DNA of 64,000 bases from Xanthomonas cucurbitae (lineage in GTDB: Bacteria; Pseudomonadota; Gammaproteobacteria; Xanthomonadales; Xanthomonadaceae): assembly GCF_002939885.1 (NCBI RefSeq), contig NZ_MDED01000010.1, positions 55,311 through 119,310 on the forward strand, in the 5' to 3' direction. Made by a program: the position numbers and the translations under genes. The notes below the pieces were generated by a model. That model was not told the origin of the DNA. It ran no database searches and saw only the letters and a list, made by a program, of their open reading frames with translations. Below are positions 26,300 through 37,796 of the stretch, piece by piece. Positions within the stretch are counted from its first letter, which is position 1; every line of letters begins with the position of its first letter.

Positions 26300-28138
26300 T
26301 CACCCATCCAGCAGCGCCTTGTCGCGTACCGCGCCCTTGTCCGCACTGGTCGCCAGCAGCGCATACGCCTTCAGCGCGGTGGTGACCTTGCGTGGACGCA
26401 GCTCGACTGGTTTCCACCCCTTGGCATCCTGCGCGGCGCGGCGGGTGGCGAGTTCTGCCTCGGACACCAGCAGGTTGATGCCACGTTGCGGGATGTCGAT
26501 GCGGATGCGGTCGCCGTCGCGGACCAGGCCGATCGCACCGCCTGCAGCGGCTTCTGGCGACGCATGGCCGATCGACAGGCCCGAGGTGCCGCCGGAGAAG
26601 CGGCCGTCGGTGAGCAGGGCGCACTGCTTGCCCAGGCCTTTGGATTTCAGGTAACTGGTGGGGTAGAGCATTTCCTGCATGCCCGGGCCGCCCTTGGGGC
26701 CTTCGTAGCGGATGACCACGACGTCGCCGGCGACCACCTCGTCGGCCAGGATGCCCTTGACCGCCGCATCCTGGCTCTCGTAGACGCGGGCGTTGCCTTC
26801 GAAGACGTGGATGGATTCGTCCACGCCGGCGGTTTTCACCACGCAGCCGTCGCGGGCGATATTGCCGTACAGCACGGCCAGGCCGCCTTCTTGCGAGAAC
26901 GCATGCGCCACATCGCGGATGCAGCCTTCGCTGCGGTCGGCATCCAGCGTGTCCCAGCGCGTGGCCTGGCTGAAGGCGATCTGCGTCGGAATTCCGGCCG
27001 GGCCGGCCTTGTAGAACGTGTGCACGTTCTCGTCGTCAGTCCGGGTGATGTCCCATTGCGCGATGGCATCGGCGAGGGTGCGCGCATGCACGGTGGCGGC
27101 GTGGGTGTGCAGCAAGCCGCCGCGTGCCAGCTCGCCAAGAATGGCCATGATGCCGCCGGCGCGATGCACGTCTTCGATATGGTATTTCGGCGTATTCGGC
27201 GCCACCTTGCACAGCTGCGGCACGCGTTTGGACAGGCGGTCGATATCGCGCATGCCAAACGGCACCTCGCCTTCCTGCGCGGCGGCGAGCAGGTGCAGGA
27301 TGGTGTTGGTGGAACCGCCCATGGCGATATCCAGCGTCATCGCGTTTTCGAACGCTTCGAAGGTGGCGATGCCGCGCGGCAAGGCAGTGGGATCTTCGCC
27401 GCCATACCAGCGGTGGCACAGTTCCACCGCCACACGGCCGGCGCGCAGGAACAATTGTTCGCGGTCGGCGTGCGTGGCCACCACGGTGCCGTTGCCCGGC
27501 AGCGACAGCCCCAGCGCTTCGGTCAGGCAGTTCATCGAATTGGCGGTGAACATGCCCGAGCACGAGCCACAGGTGGGGCAGGCGCTGCGTTCGAACTCGG
27601 CCACTTTTTCGTCGGAGGCGCTGTCGTCGGCGGCGATCACCATCGCATCGATCAAGTCGAGCTTATGTTCGGCCAGCTTGGTCTTGCCGGCTTCCATCGG
27701 GCCGCCGGAGACGAGTACGGTCGGGATGTTGAGCCGCAGCGCGGCCATCAACATGCCGGGGGTGATCTTGTCGCAATTGGAAATGCACACCAGCGCATCG
27801 GCGCAATGTGCGTTGACCATGTATTCGACCGAATCGGCGATGATTTCGCGGCTGGGCAGCGAATACAGCATGCCGTCATGGCCCATCGCGATACCGTCGT
27901 CCACCGCGATGGTGTCGAACTCCTTGGCGACCCCGCCGACACGCTCGATCTCGCGCGCGACCAGCTGTCCGAGATCTTTGAGGTGCACATGCCCGGGCAC
28001 GAACTGGGTGAACGAATTGGCGATGGCGATGATGGGCTTGTGGAAATCGCCATCCTGCATGCCGGTGGCACGCCAGAGTGCGCGTGCGCCAGCCATGTTG
28101 CGGCCGTGGGTGGACGTCTTGGAGCGGTATTCGGGCAT
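26300..28138 (-). CDS. ilvD: Dihydroxy-acid dehydratase
   Basis: 612 residues, the length of long-type (E. coli-like) IlvD. Motifs: [26 protein letters not shown] at the start, [15 protein letters not shown] and [15 protein letters not shown] (the [Fe-S] cysteines), [10 protein letters not shown], and [22 protein letters not shown] near the end. It makes 2-oxoisovalerate and 2-oxo-3-methylvalerate in valine, isoleucine and leucine synthesis. It is a single gene, not near ilvC/ilvG. A long open frame on the opposite strand is an artefact of high GC. Confidence 0.97.
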   Translation of the reverse strand: MPEYRSKTSTHGRNMAGARALWRATGMQDGDFHKPIIAIANSFTQFVPGHVHLKDLGQLVAREIERVGGVAKEFDTIAVDDGIAMGHDGMLYSLPSREIIADSVEYMVNAHCADALVCISNCDKITPGMLMAALRLNIPTVLVSGGPMEAGKTKLAEHKLDLIDAMVIAADDSASDEKVAEFERSACPTCGSCSGMFTANSMNCLTEALGLSLPGNGTVVATHADREQLFLRAGRVAVELCHRWYGGEDPTALPRGIATFEAFENAMTLDIAMGGSTNTILHLLAAAQEGEVPFGMRDIDRLSKRVPQLCKVAPNTPKYHIEDVHRAGGIMAILGELARGGLLHTHAATVHARTLADAIAQWDITRTDDENVHTFYKAGPAGIPTQIAFSQATRWDTLDADRSEGCIRDVAHAFSQEGGLAVLYGNIARDGCVVKTAGVDESIHVFEGNARVYESQDAAVKGILADEVVAGDVVVIRYEGPKGGPGMQEMLYPTSYLKSKGLGKQCALLTDGRFSGGTSGLSIGHASPEAAAGGAIGLVRDGDRIRIDIPQRGINLLVSEAELATRRAAQDAKGWKPVELRPRKVTTALKAYALLATSADKGAVRDKALLDG

Positions 28139-28489
28139 GGCAGATTCGACGACAAAGGCGAGCGGTGGCTGGCAATTAGACCGCGCCAGGACTGTTACTG
28201 CTGCAACCGTCAGCGTTGCGATCCGGCGAGCGGCCACCGTAGCACTCGCCGCCGCACGCTGTCGTGGTCGCGGCGTTCGCCGAAGCCGTGGCCAGGCTTC
28301 AGCCAGCGTGCGGCGCTGGACCCGCAACTGGGCTGCCGCTTGTTCGGCTCGCCGAAGCGGCCGGCCGTCTGCAGCAACCTGCGGCCTTCGCCGCGGATGT
28401 GCGGCAGCTCGCGCGGCCAGGCGTTGCGCGTGCTCGCTGCGCTGGAGCATGCAACCCGGCCTTGACGGCAGGCCGTTGCGCGGCCGCGA
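28139..28489. other. GC-rich intergenic region without a supported gene
   Basis: About 350 bases lie between the ilvD start and the end of the gamma-carbonic-anhydrase gene. Several short frames cross it on the + strand, but none has a recognisable domain, ribosome site or clear start. It must contain the ilvD promoter; I cannot place it. Confidence 0.4.
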
Positions 28490-29032
28490 TCAACCGCCGT
28501 GCATCCCCAGATACTGGTCCTTGAGCCGCACATAATGCTGGGCGGAGTAATGCAGGCTTTCGATTTCCTTGTCGCTGAGCGTGCGTGCCAGGCGGGCCGG
28601 ATTGCCCAGCCACAACTCGGCCTCGCCAACCACCTTGCCCGGGCCGACCACTGCACCGGCGCCGACAAAACCGTAGCGTTTGACGGTGGCACCATCGAGC
28701 ACGCAAGCGCCCATGCCGATCAGGCACAGGTCCTCGATGGTGCAGGCATGCAGAATGGTGCCGTGGCCCACAGTGACGTCGGCACCGATCACGGTCGGGT
28801 AGCCGGCCTGGTTGAACGGGCTGTGGTGGCTGACATGAATGATGGTGCCGTCCTGCACATTGGTGCGTGCGCCGATCTGCACATGATTGACGTCGCCGCG
28901 GATCACCGTGCCGGGCCACACCGACACATCGTCGCCCAGGCTCACCTTACCGATGATGGTGCAGGCCGGGTCGATATAGACGCGTGCGCCCAGTTGCGGG
29001 GCGTGGTCCAGGAAGGAACGAATCGCGGTCAC
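28490..29032 (-). CDS. Gamma-class carbonic anhydrase-like hexapeptide-repeat protein
   Basis: 180 residues with GTG start (29032). Left-handed beta-helix repeats run through the protein (IIGKVSLGDDVSVWPGTVIRGDV..., IGARTNVQDGTIIHV, TVGHGTILHACTI, LIGMGACVLDGATV), followed by a C-terminal helix. The Zn-site histidines of the YrdA/gamma-CA family are visible in DVNHV, IIHVSHHSP and VGHGT. Catalytic activity of this branch is often unproven. It stands alone on the minus strand. Confidence 0.9.
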   Translation of the reverse strand: MTAIRSFLDHAPQLGARVYIDPACTIIGKVSLGDDVSVWPGTVIRGDVNHVQIGARTNVQDGTIIHVSHHSPFNQAGYPTVIGADVTVGHGTILHACTIEDLCLIGMGACVLDGATVKRYGFVGAGAVVGPGKVVGEAELWLGNPARLARTLSDKEIESLHYSAQHYVRLKDQYLGMHGG

Positions 29033-29260
29033 GGCAATCTCCGGCAGGTCAGCGTGCTGCCCAGTGCAGGCACACACGCATGATACCCGTGCGGTCGGCG
29101 CGCTCGGCTGCAGGCGATAGCCGGATCGCACGATGCCTTCTTGCTTCGCCAATGCAATGGCGGCCGGCCATGCGATTGCGGCAGAAGCCTGCTGCATCGT
29201 GGCCGCATGGCAGCAGCAGACCCTTGCCGATGTGGACCGATCCGCGCGCACCCATCGGGC

Positions 29261-29299
29261 GAACGCTGCCGTGCGTTCGATAAACGCACGGCAGCGTTC
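29261..29299. repeat. Perfect 17-bp inverted repeat (hairpin)
   Basis: Arms GAACGCTGCCGTGCGTT (29261-29277) and AACGCACGGCAGCGTTC (29283-29299), loop CGATA. It lies in the 421-bp gap between the divergently placed gamma-CA and MFS genes, 155 bp before the MFS start. It is long and perfect enough to be a stable RNA hairpin or a strong operator. The rest of the gap (29033-29453) shows no gene. Confidence 0.75.
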
Positions 29300-29453
29300 G
29301 AAAGTGCCTTGAAGCGCCGGCGCATTCGCCCTAGCGTGCCTGCCGTGGTGTGCAGCAATGCGTATGCCCGTTGCAGTGCGTGCCGCGGCGGTACGGCGAG
29401 CCCGCAACCGCTGCGCGTCGTGCTCCCTTCCGTCACCCGCACAGGAACATTCC

Positions 29454-30764
29454 ATGTCGCACAGTACTTCCGCAGCCGGGCACTTCGCGCTGCAGCACAT
29501 GACGCCATTCCAGTGGAGGGCGGTGGCGGTGTGCGTGGTGCTGACCATGCTCGACGGCTTCGATGTGATGGCGATGGCGTTCACTGCACCGCATGTCTCG
29601 GCGCAGTGGCAGCTGTCGGGCAAGCTGCTGGGAATCCTCTTCAGTGCGGGGCTGGTCGGCATGGCGATGGGGTCGTTGCTGCTCGCACCCCTGGCCGATC
29701 GGATCGGACGTCGCGCGCTGACATTGATCTGCCTGGCGATCCTGACCGTGGGCATGGGCGCCTCGGCGCTGGCGATCGATGCCTGGCAGCTGGCCGCCCT
29801 GCGCGCCTTCACCGGCCTGGGAATCGGCGGCATGCTGGCCTGCGTGGCGGTCACCGCAGCCGAGTACTCGAACGCGCGCTGGCGGACCACCGCCACGGTG
29901 CTGCAAGCCACGGGCTATCCGCTCGGCGCCACGCTGGGCGGCGCGATCGCGGGACTGCTGCTGCAGCAGTGGTCCTGGCAGGCGGTGTTCGTGCTCGGTG
30001 CGGTCGGCTCGTTGCTCTGCGTGCCGCTGGTGCTGGCGCTGCTGCCCGAATCGCTGGAGTTCCTGGTCGTACGCCGACGGCCGGATGCATTGGCGCGCTT
30101 CAATGCCGCACTGGCGCGCATGGGGATGCCGCCGCAGGAGACGCTACCGCTGCCGCCGCCACGGGCATCCGGTCAGGGGCACGGGTATGTGGCGTTGTTC
30201 GTGGAGGGGCTGTGGCGGCGGTCGTTGCTGATCGCGCTGGCATTTTTCCTGCTGATGTTCACGTTCTACTTCGTGATGAGCTGGACCCCCAAATTGCTGG
30301 TGGCTGCAGGCCTGTCGGCGGCGCAGGGATTGGCCGGCGGCGTGTTGCTGAACCTGGGAGGCATTGCCGGGGGCACGGTGTTCGGTTGGCTGGCCTTGCG
30401 CGCGCGGCTGTCGCGGCTGACCGTCGCGGCGCTGTTGCTGTCGGCACTGGCACTGCTGGCATTCGGCGTGTACAGCACGGTGTTGAGCCGGGCGTTCGTG
30501 GCCGCGCTCCTGACCGGTGCCGCCATGACGGCGGCGATGGGTGGGTTGTATGCGGTTGCCCCGGTCGTCTTCGATGCAGCGGTGCGCTCCACCGGCCTGG
30601 GCTGGGCGATCGGGGTGGGGCGCCTGGGCGCCATCGCCTCGCCCCTATGCGCTGGGGTCCTGCTGGACGCGGGTTGGTCCCCGGCGGCGCTGTACCTGGC
30701 GTGCGCGGTGCCGGTGCTGCTTGCTGCCGCAGCGGTGCTGGCGATGCGCCTGCCGGTGCGCTGA
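29454..30764 (+). CDS. MFS transporter, aromatic acid:H+ symporter (PcaK-like)
   Basis: 436 residues, 12 membrane helices. The AAHS signature is present: LTMLDGFDVMAMAFTAPHV in helix 1 (the DGFD motif needed for aromatic substrates), ADRIGRRALTL between helices 2 and 3, GLGIGGMLACVAVTAAEYS, and LPESLEFLVVRRR before the central loop. Such carriers import 4-hydroxybenzoate, protocatechuate, vanillate or monolignol-derived acids. ATG 29454 is preceded by ACAGGAAC. It precedes genes for coniferyl alcohol and aldehyde oxidation, separated from them only by the HD-GYP gene. Confidence 0.9.
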   Translation: MSHSTSAAGHFALQHMTPFQWRAVAVCVVLTMLDGFDVMAMAFTAPHVSAQWQLSGKLLGILFSAGLVGMAMGSLLLAPLADRIGRRALTLICLAILTVGMGASALAIDAWQLAALRAFTGLGIGGMLACVAVTAAEYSNARWRTTATVLQATGYPLGATLGGAIAGLLLQQWSWQAVFVLGAVGSLLCVPLVLALLPESLEFLVVRRRPDALARFNAALARMGMPPQETLPLPPPRASGQGHGYVALFVEGLWRRSLLIALAFFLLMFTFYFVMSWTPKLLVAAGLSAAQGLAGGVLLNLGGIAGGTVFGWLALRARLSRLTVAALLLSALALLAFGVYSTVLSRAFVAALLTGAAMTAAMGGLYAVAPVVFDAAVRSTGLGWAIGVGRLGAIASPLCAGVLLDAGWSPAALYLACAVPVLLAAAAVLAMRLPVR

Positions 30765-30892
30765 ACCGCCGCGCGCGCGGGCGCCGGTGTGCGCAGTGAC
30801 CGACCAAAGAAAACACCCCACCTGCCGATAACCGGGAAGACCGCCATGTCCGTGGCGGCTTCTTCCTGGACATCGTGCACACCGGCGCCGGC

Positions 30893-32116
30893 ATGCTCAG
30901 AACCATCGACTCCGACCAACTGCGGCCCGGCATGTATGTCTACAAGTTGCTGGGTGCGTGGGTGCACCATCCATTCTGGAAAACGTCCTTCCTGGTCGAT
31001 TCCGAGGATGTGGACAGGATCCATTCCAGTCGCATCGAACAACTGGTGATCGACACCGCGCGCGGCCTGGATGTGGAGAGCGGGGCGCAGCCCGTCCAGG
31101 AGCCGGTGGAGCAGGCGCCTGCCGCCATGCCGGAGCCGCCGTCCACCCGCACCGCCCGTACCAATGGCGTGACCGCGCAGGTCGGCATCGAGGCCGAAGT
31201 GGTGCGTGCGCGGCGCATCGTCGAAGATGGCCGCGACACGGTGGAGGCGATGTTCCGCGACGTGCGGCTCGGGCGCACCGTCGACACCGAGGCGGCGATG
31301 CCGTTGGTGGAAGCCATCAACGCCTCGGTCCTGCGCCACCCGCAGGCCTTGATTAGCGTGGCGCGGCTCAAGACCGCCGATGACTACACCTATCTGCATT
31401 CGATGGCCGTGGCCGGGTTGATGAGCGGATTGGGCCGGCAGCTTGGCCTGCCGGAGGCACAGGTGGTGGAGGCGGCCATGGGTGGCCTGCTGCACGACAT
31501 GGGCAAGGCGGTGACGCCGCTGGACATTCTCAACAAACCCGGGCGGCTCACCAGCGAAGAGATGGAGGTCATGCGCCAGCATCCGCTGGATGGCCACCGC
31601 CTGCTGCTGGCCGGCGGCGTGCAGAATGCGGTGGTGCTGGAAATCGCACTGCATCACCACGAGAAGATGGACGGCAGCGGGTATCCGAATGGCCTGGTCG
31701 GTGAGGGCATCTCGCTGATGTCACGGATGGGCGCGGTGTGCGATGTGTACGATGCGATCAGCTCCGACCGTCCCTACAAGCGCGGCTGGGATCCGGCCGA
31801 ATCGCTCAAGCAGATGGCCTCCTGGAAGGGCCACTTCGATCCAGTGATCTTCCAGGCTTTCGTCCGCCGGCTCGGCATCTACCCGGTCGGCTCGCTGGTG
31901 CGTCTGGAGTCGCAGAAGCTGGCCGTAGTGATCGAGCAGGCGCCCGGCGCCCTGCTCAAGCCGAAGGTGCGGGTGTTCTACTCGGCCAGGCTGCGCAGCC
32001 ACGTGCTGCTGCAGGACATCGACCTGTCGCGGCCGGAGTGCCAGGACCGCATTGTGCAGATGGAAAGCCCCGCCGACTGGGGCTTCCGCGATCTAGAGAA
32101 ACTCTGGTTGCCCTGA
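30893..32116 (+). CDS. HD-GYP cyclic-di-GMP phosphodiesterase with N-terminal DUF3391
   Basis: 407 residues. Residues 1-125 form the DUF3391 input domain (MLRTIDSDQLRPGMYV), followed by an HD-GYP domain: LHSMAVAGLM, GGLLHDMGK (the HD metal pair, about 205), ILNKPGRLTSEE, HHEKMDGSGYPNGL (the GYP motif, complete) and RMGAVCDVYDAISSDRPYK. A full set of catalytic residues predicts degradation of c-di-GMP, a signal that controls virulence in Xanthomonas. It splits the transporter from its presumed metabolic partners. GTG 30875 is an alternative start. Confidence 0.92.
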   Translation: MLRTIDSDQLRPGMYVYKLLGAWVHHPFWKTSFLVDSEDVDRIHSSRIEQLVIDTARGLDVESGAQPVQEPVEQAPAAMPEPPSTRTARTNGVTAQVGIEAEVVRARRIVEDGRDTVEAMFRDVRLGRTVDTEAAMPLVEAINASVLRHPQALISVARLKTADDYTYLHSMAVAGLMSGLGRQLGLPEAQVVEAAMGGLLHDMGKAVTPLDILNKPGRLTSEEMEVMRQHPLDGHRLLLAGGVQNAVVLEIALHHHEKMDGSGYPNGLVGEGISLMSRMGAVCDVYDAISSDRPYKRGWDPAESLKQMASWKGHFDPVIFQAFVRRLGIYPVGSLVRLESQKLAVVIEQAPGALLKPKVRVFYSARLRSHVLLQDIDLSRPECQDRIVQMESPADWGFRDLEKLWLP

Positions 32117-32570
32117 GCGGGCATGGGGCTGGCCGCCATGCAGCGGCGCCAGGCGGTCGCCGGCGTTCGCGTACCTCGCTCCAGCCGTGCCGTACACACC
32201 ACAGGCGCCTGAACCGTCCGCCGTCAGCGAGCGCGACCATGTTGCGTTGCAGCTTGGCAATGTAGTTATGATCGATAACTATTCCATGACGTAATCAATT
32301 GCCGATACTCCCCCATGTCCAAGCCGTGCCTGGATCCCTGCCGTGTCTCGCATGCCGTCGTGCTGGCGCAGCGCGTGTGGGCGGGGTCACGCGCTGGTAG
32401 CCAGCGCGGAAATGGGGCGCCTGTGCACAACCTACCTGCACCGGTGGCAGGCTCATCCACCGCGCGCTGTCGGGTGGCGTCTACAATCGGGCGCACGCCG
32501 GGGATCGGCGTTGCGGAAGCGGCGCAGCGCGCGCAACGCTCCGCCAGCTGCCTTTGTTGCGAGAATCGCC
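32117..32570. other. Long leader region before the MarR gene
   Basis: 454 bases hold the palindrome at 32263-32281 and a possible promoter around it (TTGGCA at 32254, AACTAT at 32277). No gene is supported. The long untranslated stretch between that promoter and ATG 32571 is unusual for a regulator gene. Confidence 0.4.
32263..32281. promoter_or_regulatory. Palindrome, likely MarR-type operator
   Basis: TAGTTAT-GATCG-ATAACTA, perfect 7-bp arms in an AT-richer patch, overlapping a possible sigma70 promoter. The size and base content fit MarR-family operators, and the nearest regulator gene downstream is a MarR protein. Confidence 0.5.
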
Positions 32571-33056
32571 ATGTCTGCCACCGCCGCTGTCCTCCCATTG
32601 CCCGACGCCATCACCGAAGTGGATCAGGCGCGTCTGCTCCGGCTGTTGGGCTATCGCATCACCCGCACCGAGTTGATGGTGCGGCGGATGTTTCAGGAGT
32701 GCGTGGCCGCGTTCGACCTGAAGCCGGTGGACTTCTCGCTGTTGATGCTGGTGGATGGCAATCCCGGCATCAACCAGCGGCAGATCGGCGATGTGTTGCA
32801 CGTATCGCCGCCCAACCTGGCGATCGTGGTGGCGCGGCTGGTCAAGCGCCGCCTGCTGCGGCAGGTACGTGGTCGCCAGGACCGGCGCATGCAGCATCTG
32901 TCGCTGACCGCTGCCGGCGTGGCCCTGCTTACCGAGGCCGAGGCGCAGGTGCTGCGTATGGAGCAGCAGCTCAGCGCCGCGCTCGGTTCCAGCGAGGCGC
33001 CATTGCTGCGCGCACTGCACCGTCTGGACCGTCTGGACCGTCCCACCCCGGCGTAA
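32571..33056 (+). CDS. MarR-family transcriptional regulator
   Basis: 161 residues with the MarR fold: helices 1-2 (LLRLLGYRITRTELMVRRMFQE), recognition region NQRQIGDVLHVSPPNLAIVVARLVKRRLL (about 70-98), and wing RQVRGRQDRRMQHLSLTAAG with the conserved D-R. It lies 175 bp before the coniferyl alcohol dehydrogenase gene on the same strand. Related regulators respond to hydroxycinnamoyl-CoA or aromatic acids, so it probably controls the oxidation genes and perhaps the transporter (inference). Confidence 0.9.
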   Translation: MSATAAVLPLPDAITEVDQARLLRLLGYRITRTELMVRRMFQECVAAFDLKPVDFSLLMLVDGNPGINQRQIGDVLHVSPPNLAIVVARLVKRRLLRQVRGRQDRRMQHLSLTAAGVALLTEAEAQVLRMEQQLSAALGSSEAPLLRALHRLDRLDRPTPA

Positions 33057-33231
33057 ACCGCGCCGATCAGGCCCTGGCCGGGCCTTATTGCAGAACACCC
33101 ATACCTGTGCTGCGCGCAGCTGCACGGTCGCCCGCCGCTGCGGGCGACAGCATCGCTGCCGGTCACATCTTCACTGGCAATCCCTTCCCGTGGTTCCGCG
33201 TCGGCGCAGCCGGCTTTTTCGGAGAGTGGCA

Positions 33232-33999
33232 ATGACCTTGCAAAACAAGACGATCGTGGTGACTGGTGTGGCGTCGGGGATCGGCGCGGAGGTCGCGCGG
33301 CTGGCGCGGTTCCACGGCGCCACCGTGATCGGCGTGGATCGCACGCCGGTGCAGATGACCCTGCACGGCTTCCATCAGGCCGACCTCGGCGATCCGGCGT
33401 CCATCGATGCGCTGGTGCAGGCCTTGCCGGACCGCATCGACGCCCTGGCCAACGTGGCCGGCGTGCCCGGGACCGCGCCGCTGGACGTGGTGGCGCGCGT
33501 CAATTACCTGGGCCTGCGGCATCTCAGCCACGCGCTGTTGCCGCGCATCGCCTCCGGTGGCGCCATCATCAATGTGGCCTCCATCCTCGGCGCCGAGTGG
33601 CCACAGCGGCTGGATCTGCACAAGCAGCTGGCCGCCGCCGAGAGTTTCGAGGCCGGCAGCGCCTGGCTGGCCGCGCATCCGGTCGCGCACGACACCTGCT
33701 ACCAATACTTCAAGGAAGCGCTGATCGTCTGGACCTTGCTGCAATCGCGGCCCTGGTTCGCCGAGCGCGGCGTACGCGTCAACAACGTCGCCCCCGGGCC
33801 GGTCTTTACCCCGATCCTTGGCGATTTCGTCACCATGCTCGGCGAAGAACGCGTCCAGGCCGATGCCAAGCGCATGACGCGCCCCGCCTACGCCGACGAA
33901 GTGGCCGAGGCGATCGTGTTCCTGGCCTCGGATGCGGCGCGCTGGATCAATGGCATCACCTTGCCGGTCGATGGCGGCTTGGCATCCACCACCCTGTAA
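33232..33999 (+). CDS. calA: Coniferyl alcohol dehydrogenase (SDR family)
   Basis: 255 residues, short-chain dehydrogenase: VVTGVASGIGAEVARL at 9-24 (NAD binding), NVAGVPGTAP, catalytic YQYFKEA (Tyr-x3-Lys at about 156), VNNVAPGPVFTPIL and WINGITLPVDGGLAST. The close match to the CalA pattern (VTGVxSGIGAE, AGVPGTA, ILGAEWP, CYQYFKEALIVW) distinguishes it from ordinary SDRs. It oxidises coniferyl alcohol to coniferyl aldehyde. The aldehyde dehydrogenase gene follows after 44 bp, giving an obvious two-step pathway. Confidence 0.88.
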   Translation: MTLQNKTIVVTGVASGIGAEVARLARFHGATVIGVDRTPVQMTLHGFHQADLGDPASIDALVQALPDRIDALANVAGVPGTAPLDVVARVNYLGLRHLSHALLPRIASGGAIINVASILGAEWPQRLDLHKQLAAAESFEAGSAWLAAHPVAHDTCYQYFKEALIVWTLLQSRPWFAERGVRVNNVAPGPVFTPILGDFVTMLGEERVQADAKRMTRPAYADEVAEAIVFLASDAARWINGITLPVDGGLASTTL

Positions 34000-34043
34000 C
34001 GTCCTCACCCAACTTCCTCATCGTTTCAGCAGGAGACCAGACC

Positions 34044-35525
34044 ATGAATGCTCTTCCCAGCGCAGTCGCATCGGCGAATGCCACTCCGGCGTGGCACGGC
34101 CGCCTCTTCAACGGCGAATGGGTACCCGGCAACGGCGGCGTGCTGCCGGTGCTGGAACCCGCCACCGGTGCGGTGTTGCACGAGGTCGGCAAGGCCGACC
34201 TGAGCGATGTGGCTGCCGCCGTGGCGCAGGCCAAGCAGGCACAGCATGCCTGGGCAGCGACCGCGCCGCGTGAGCGCGCAGCGGTCTTCCATCGTGCGGC
34301 GCAGCTGATGCAGGCGCGGCGTGCGGAGGCGACCTTGCTGATCGCGCGCGAGACCGGCGGCATCCTGCCCAAGGCCGAGCGCGAGGTGGATGAAGCGGTG
34401 GTCATCCTGCAGCAGGCGGCCGGCATGCCGTTGCAGGCCTCGGGCCAGATGTTGCCGACCACGTCCGGCCAGCTCAGTCTGGCCCGCCGTCTGCCGCTGG
34501 TCGTGATCGCGGTGATCTCGCCGTTCAATTTTCCGTTGATCCTGTCGCTGCGCTCGGTCGCGCCGGCGCTGGCCGTGGGCAATGCGGTGGTCCTCAAGCC
34601 CGACCCGCGCACGCCCTATACCGGCGGTGTCCTCATCGCGCAGGTGCTGGAAGAGGCCGGCCTGCCCAAGGGCGTGCTGCATGTCCTGCCTGGCGATGGC
34701 CAGATCGGGCAGGCGCTGGTGGAGTCGCCGGACGTGCCGATGATCGCCTTTACCGGCTCTACCGGCGCTGGTCGGCGCATCGGCGAGCTGGCCGGGCGCC
34801 ACCTGAAGAAGGTATCGCTGGAGCTTGGCGGCAACAATGCGGTGATCGTGCTCGACGACGCCGACCTGGACCGCGCGGCCTCGGCCATCGCCTTCGGCGC
34901 CTACATGCACCAGGGCCAGATCTGCATGGCCACCGGCCGGGTCCTGGTACAGCGCAGCGTGGCCGAAGCGCTGACCCAACGGCTGGCAGAGAAGGCGCGC
35001 CACCTGCCCGTCGGCGATCCGGTCAGCGGCACGGTCGCGCTGGGGCCCATCATCGATCAGCGTCAGTTGCAGCATGTGGTCGACATCGTCAACGACAGCG
35101 TGGCCGCCGGTGCGGTGGTGGAAGCCGGCGCCACCCACGAGGGGTTGTTCTATGCGGCCACCGTCTTGTCCAACGTGCGTCCGGGCATCCGCTCCTTCGA
35201 TGAAGAGGTATTCGGGCCGGTCATCAATATCTGCGTCTTCGATACCGATGACGAAGCCGTCGCGCTGGCCAACGGCAGCGAGTACGGACTGGCTGCCGGC
35301 ATCATGTCCGCCTCGGTCTCGCGCGCGCTGTCCGTCGGCGAACGCCTGCACACCGGCTTGCTGCACATCAACGACCAGACCGTGGCCGACGAAGTGGTCA
35401 ATCCGTTCGGAGGCACCGGTGCCTCCGGCAACGGCACCAGCGTCTGCGGCCCGACCGATTGGGAGCAGTACACCCATTGGCAATGGCTGACGATCAGGAG
35501 CGAAGTGCCGCAGTACCCGTTCTGA
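34044..35525 (+). CDS. Aromatic aldehyde dehydrogenase (coniferyl aldehyde/vanillin/benzaldehyde type)
   Basis: 493 residues of the NAD(P)-dependent ALDH superfamily: ISPFNFPLILSLRSVAPAL (about 160-178), FTGSTGAGRRIGELAG, LELGGNNAVIVLDDADLD (catalytic Glu), GQICMATGR with the catalytic Cys (about 293) and EEVFGPVINI. The sequence resembles vanillin/benzaldehyde dehydrogenases. With the upstream coniferyl alcohol dehydrogenase it should yield ferulate from coniferyl alcohol; vanillin may also be a substrate. AGGAGA ribosome site before ATG 34044. Confidence 0.9.
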   Translation: MNALPSAVASANATPAWHGRLFNGEWVPGNGGVLPVLEPATGAVLHEVGKADLSDVAAAVAQAKQAQHAWAATAPRERAAVFHRAAQLMQARRAEATLLIARETGGILPKAEREVDEAVVILQQAAGMPLQASGQMLPTTSGQLSLARRLPLVVIAVISPFNFPLILSLRSVAPALAVGNAVVLKPDPRTPYTGGVLIAQVLEEAGLPKGVLHVLPGDGQIGQALVESPDVPMIAFTGSTGAGRRIGELAGRHLKKVSLELGGNNAVIVLDDADLDRAASAIAFGAYMHQGQICMATGRVLVQRSVAEALTQRLAEKARHLPVGDPVSGTVALGPIIDQRQLQHVVDIVNDSVAAGAVVEAGATHEGLFYAATVLSNVRPGIRSFDEEVFGPVINICVFDTDDEAVALANGSEYGLAAGIMSASVSRALSVGERLHTGLLHINDQTVADEVVNPFGGTGASGNGTSVCGPTDWEQYTHWQWLTIRSEVPQYPF

Positions 35526-35613
35526 GGACGCGGCCGGGACCGGGTTGCCGGTCCCGGCATGGCGGGAGTGTTCTCGCGGCGCTGGGCGTTGTCGGCTGGC
35601 GCAGGCGCGCGCA

Positions 35614-37793
<2,180 letters not shown>

Positions 37794-37796
<3 letters not shown>

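Noticed and set aside
26213..28465. 750-codon open frame opposite ilvD
   Set aside because: It is the mirror of a highly conserved gene in GC-rich DNA, with no domain and no ribosome site.
28249..28524. Possible small gene between ilvD and the gamma-carbonic anhydrase
   Set aside because: All frames are open by composition; no motif, start signal or family resemblance.
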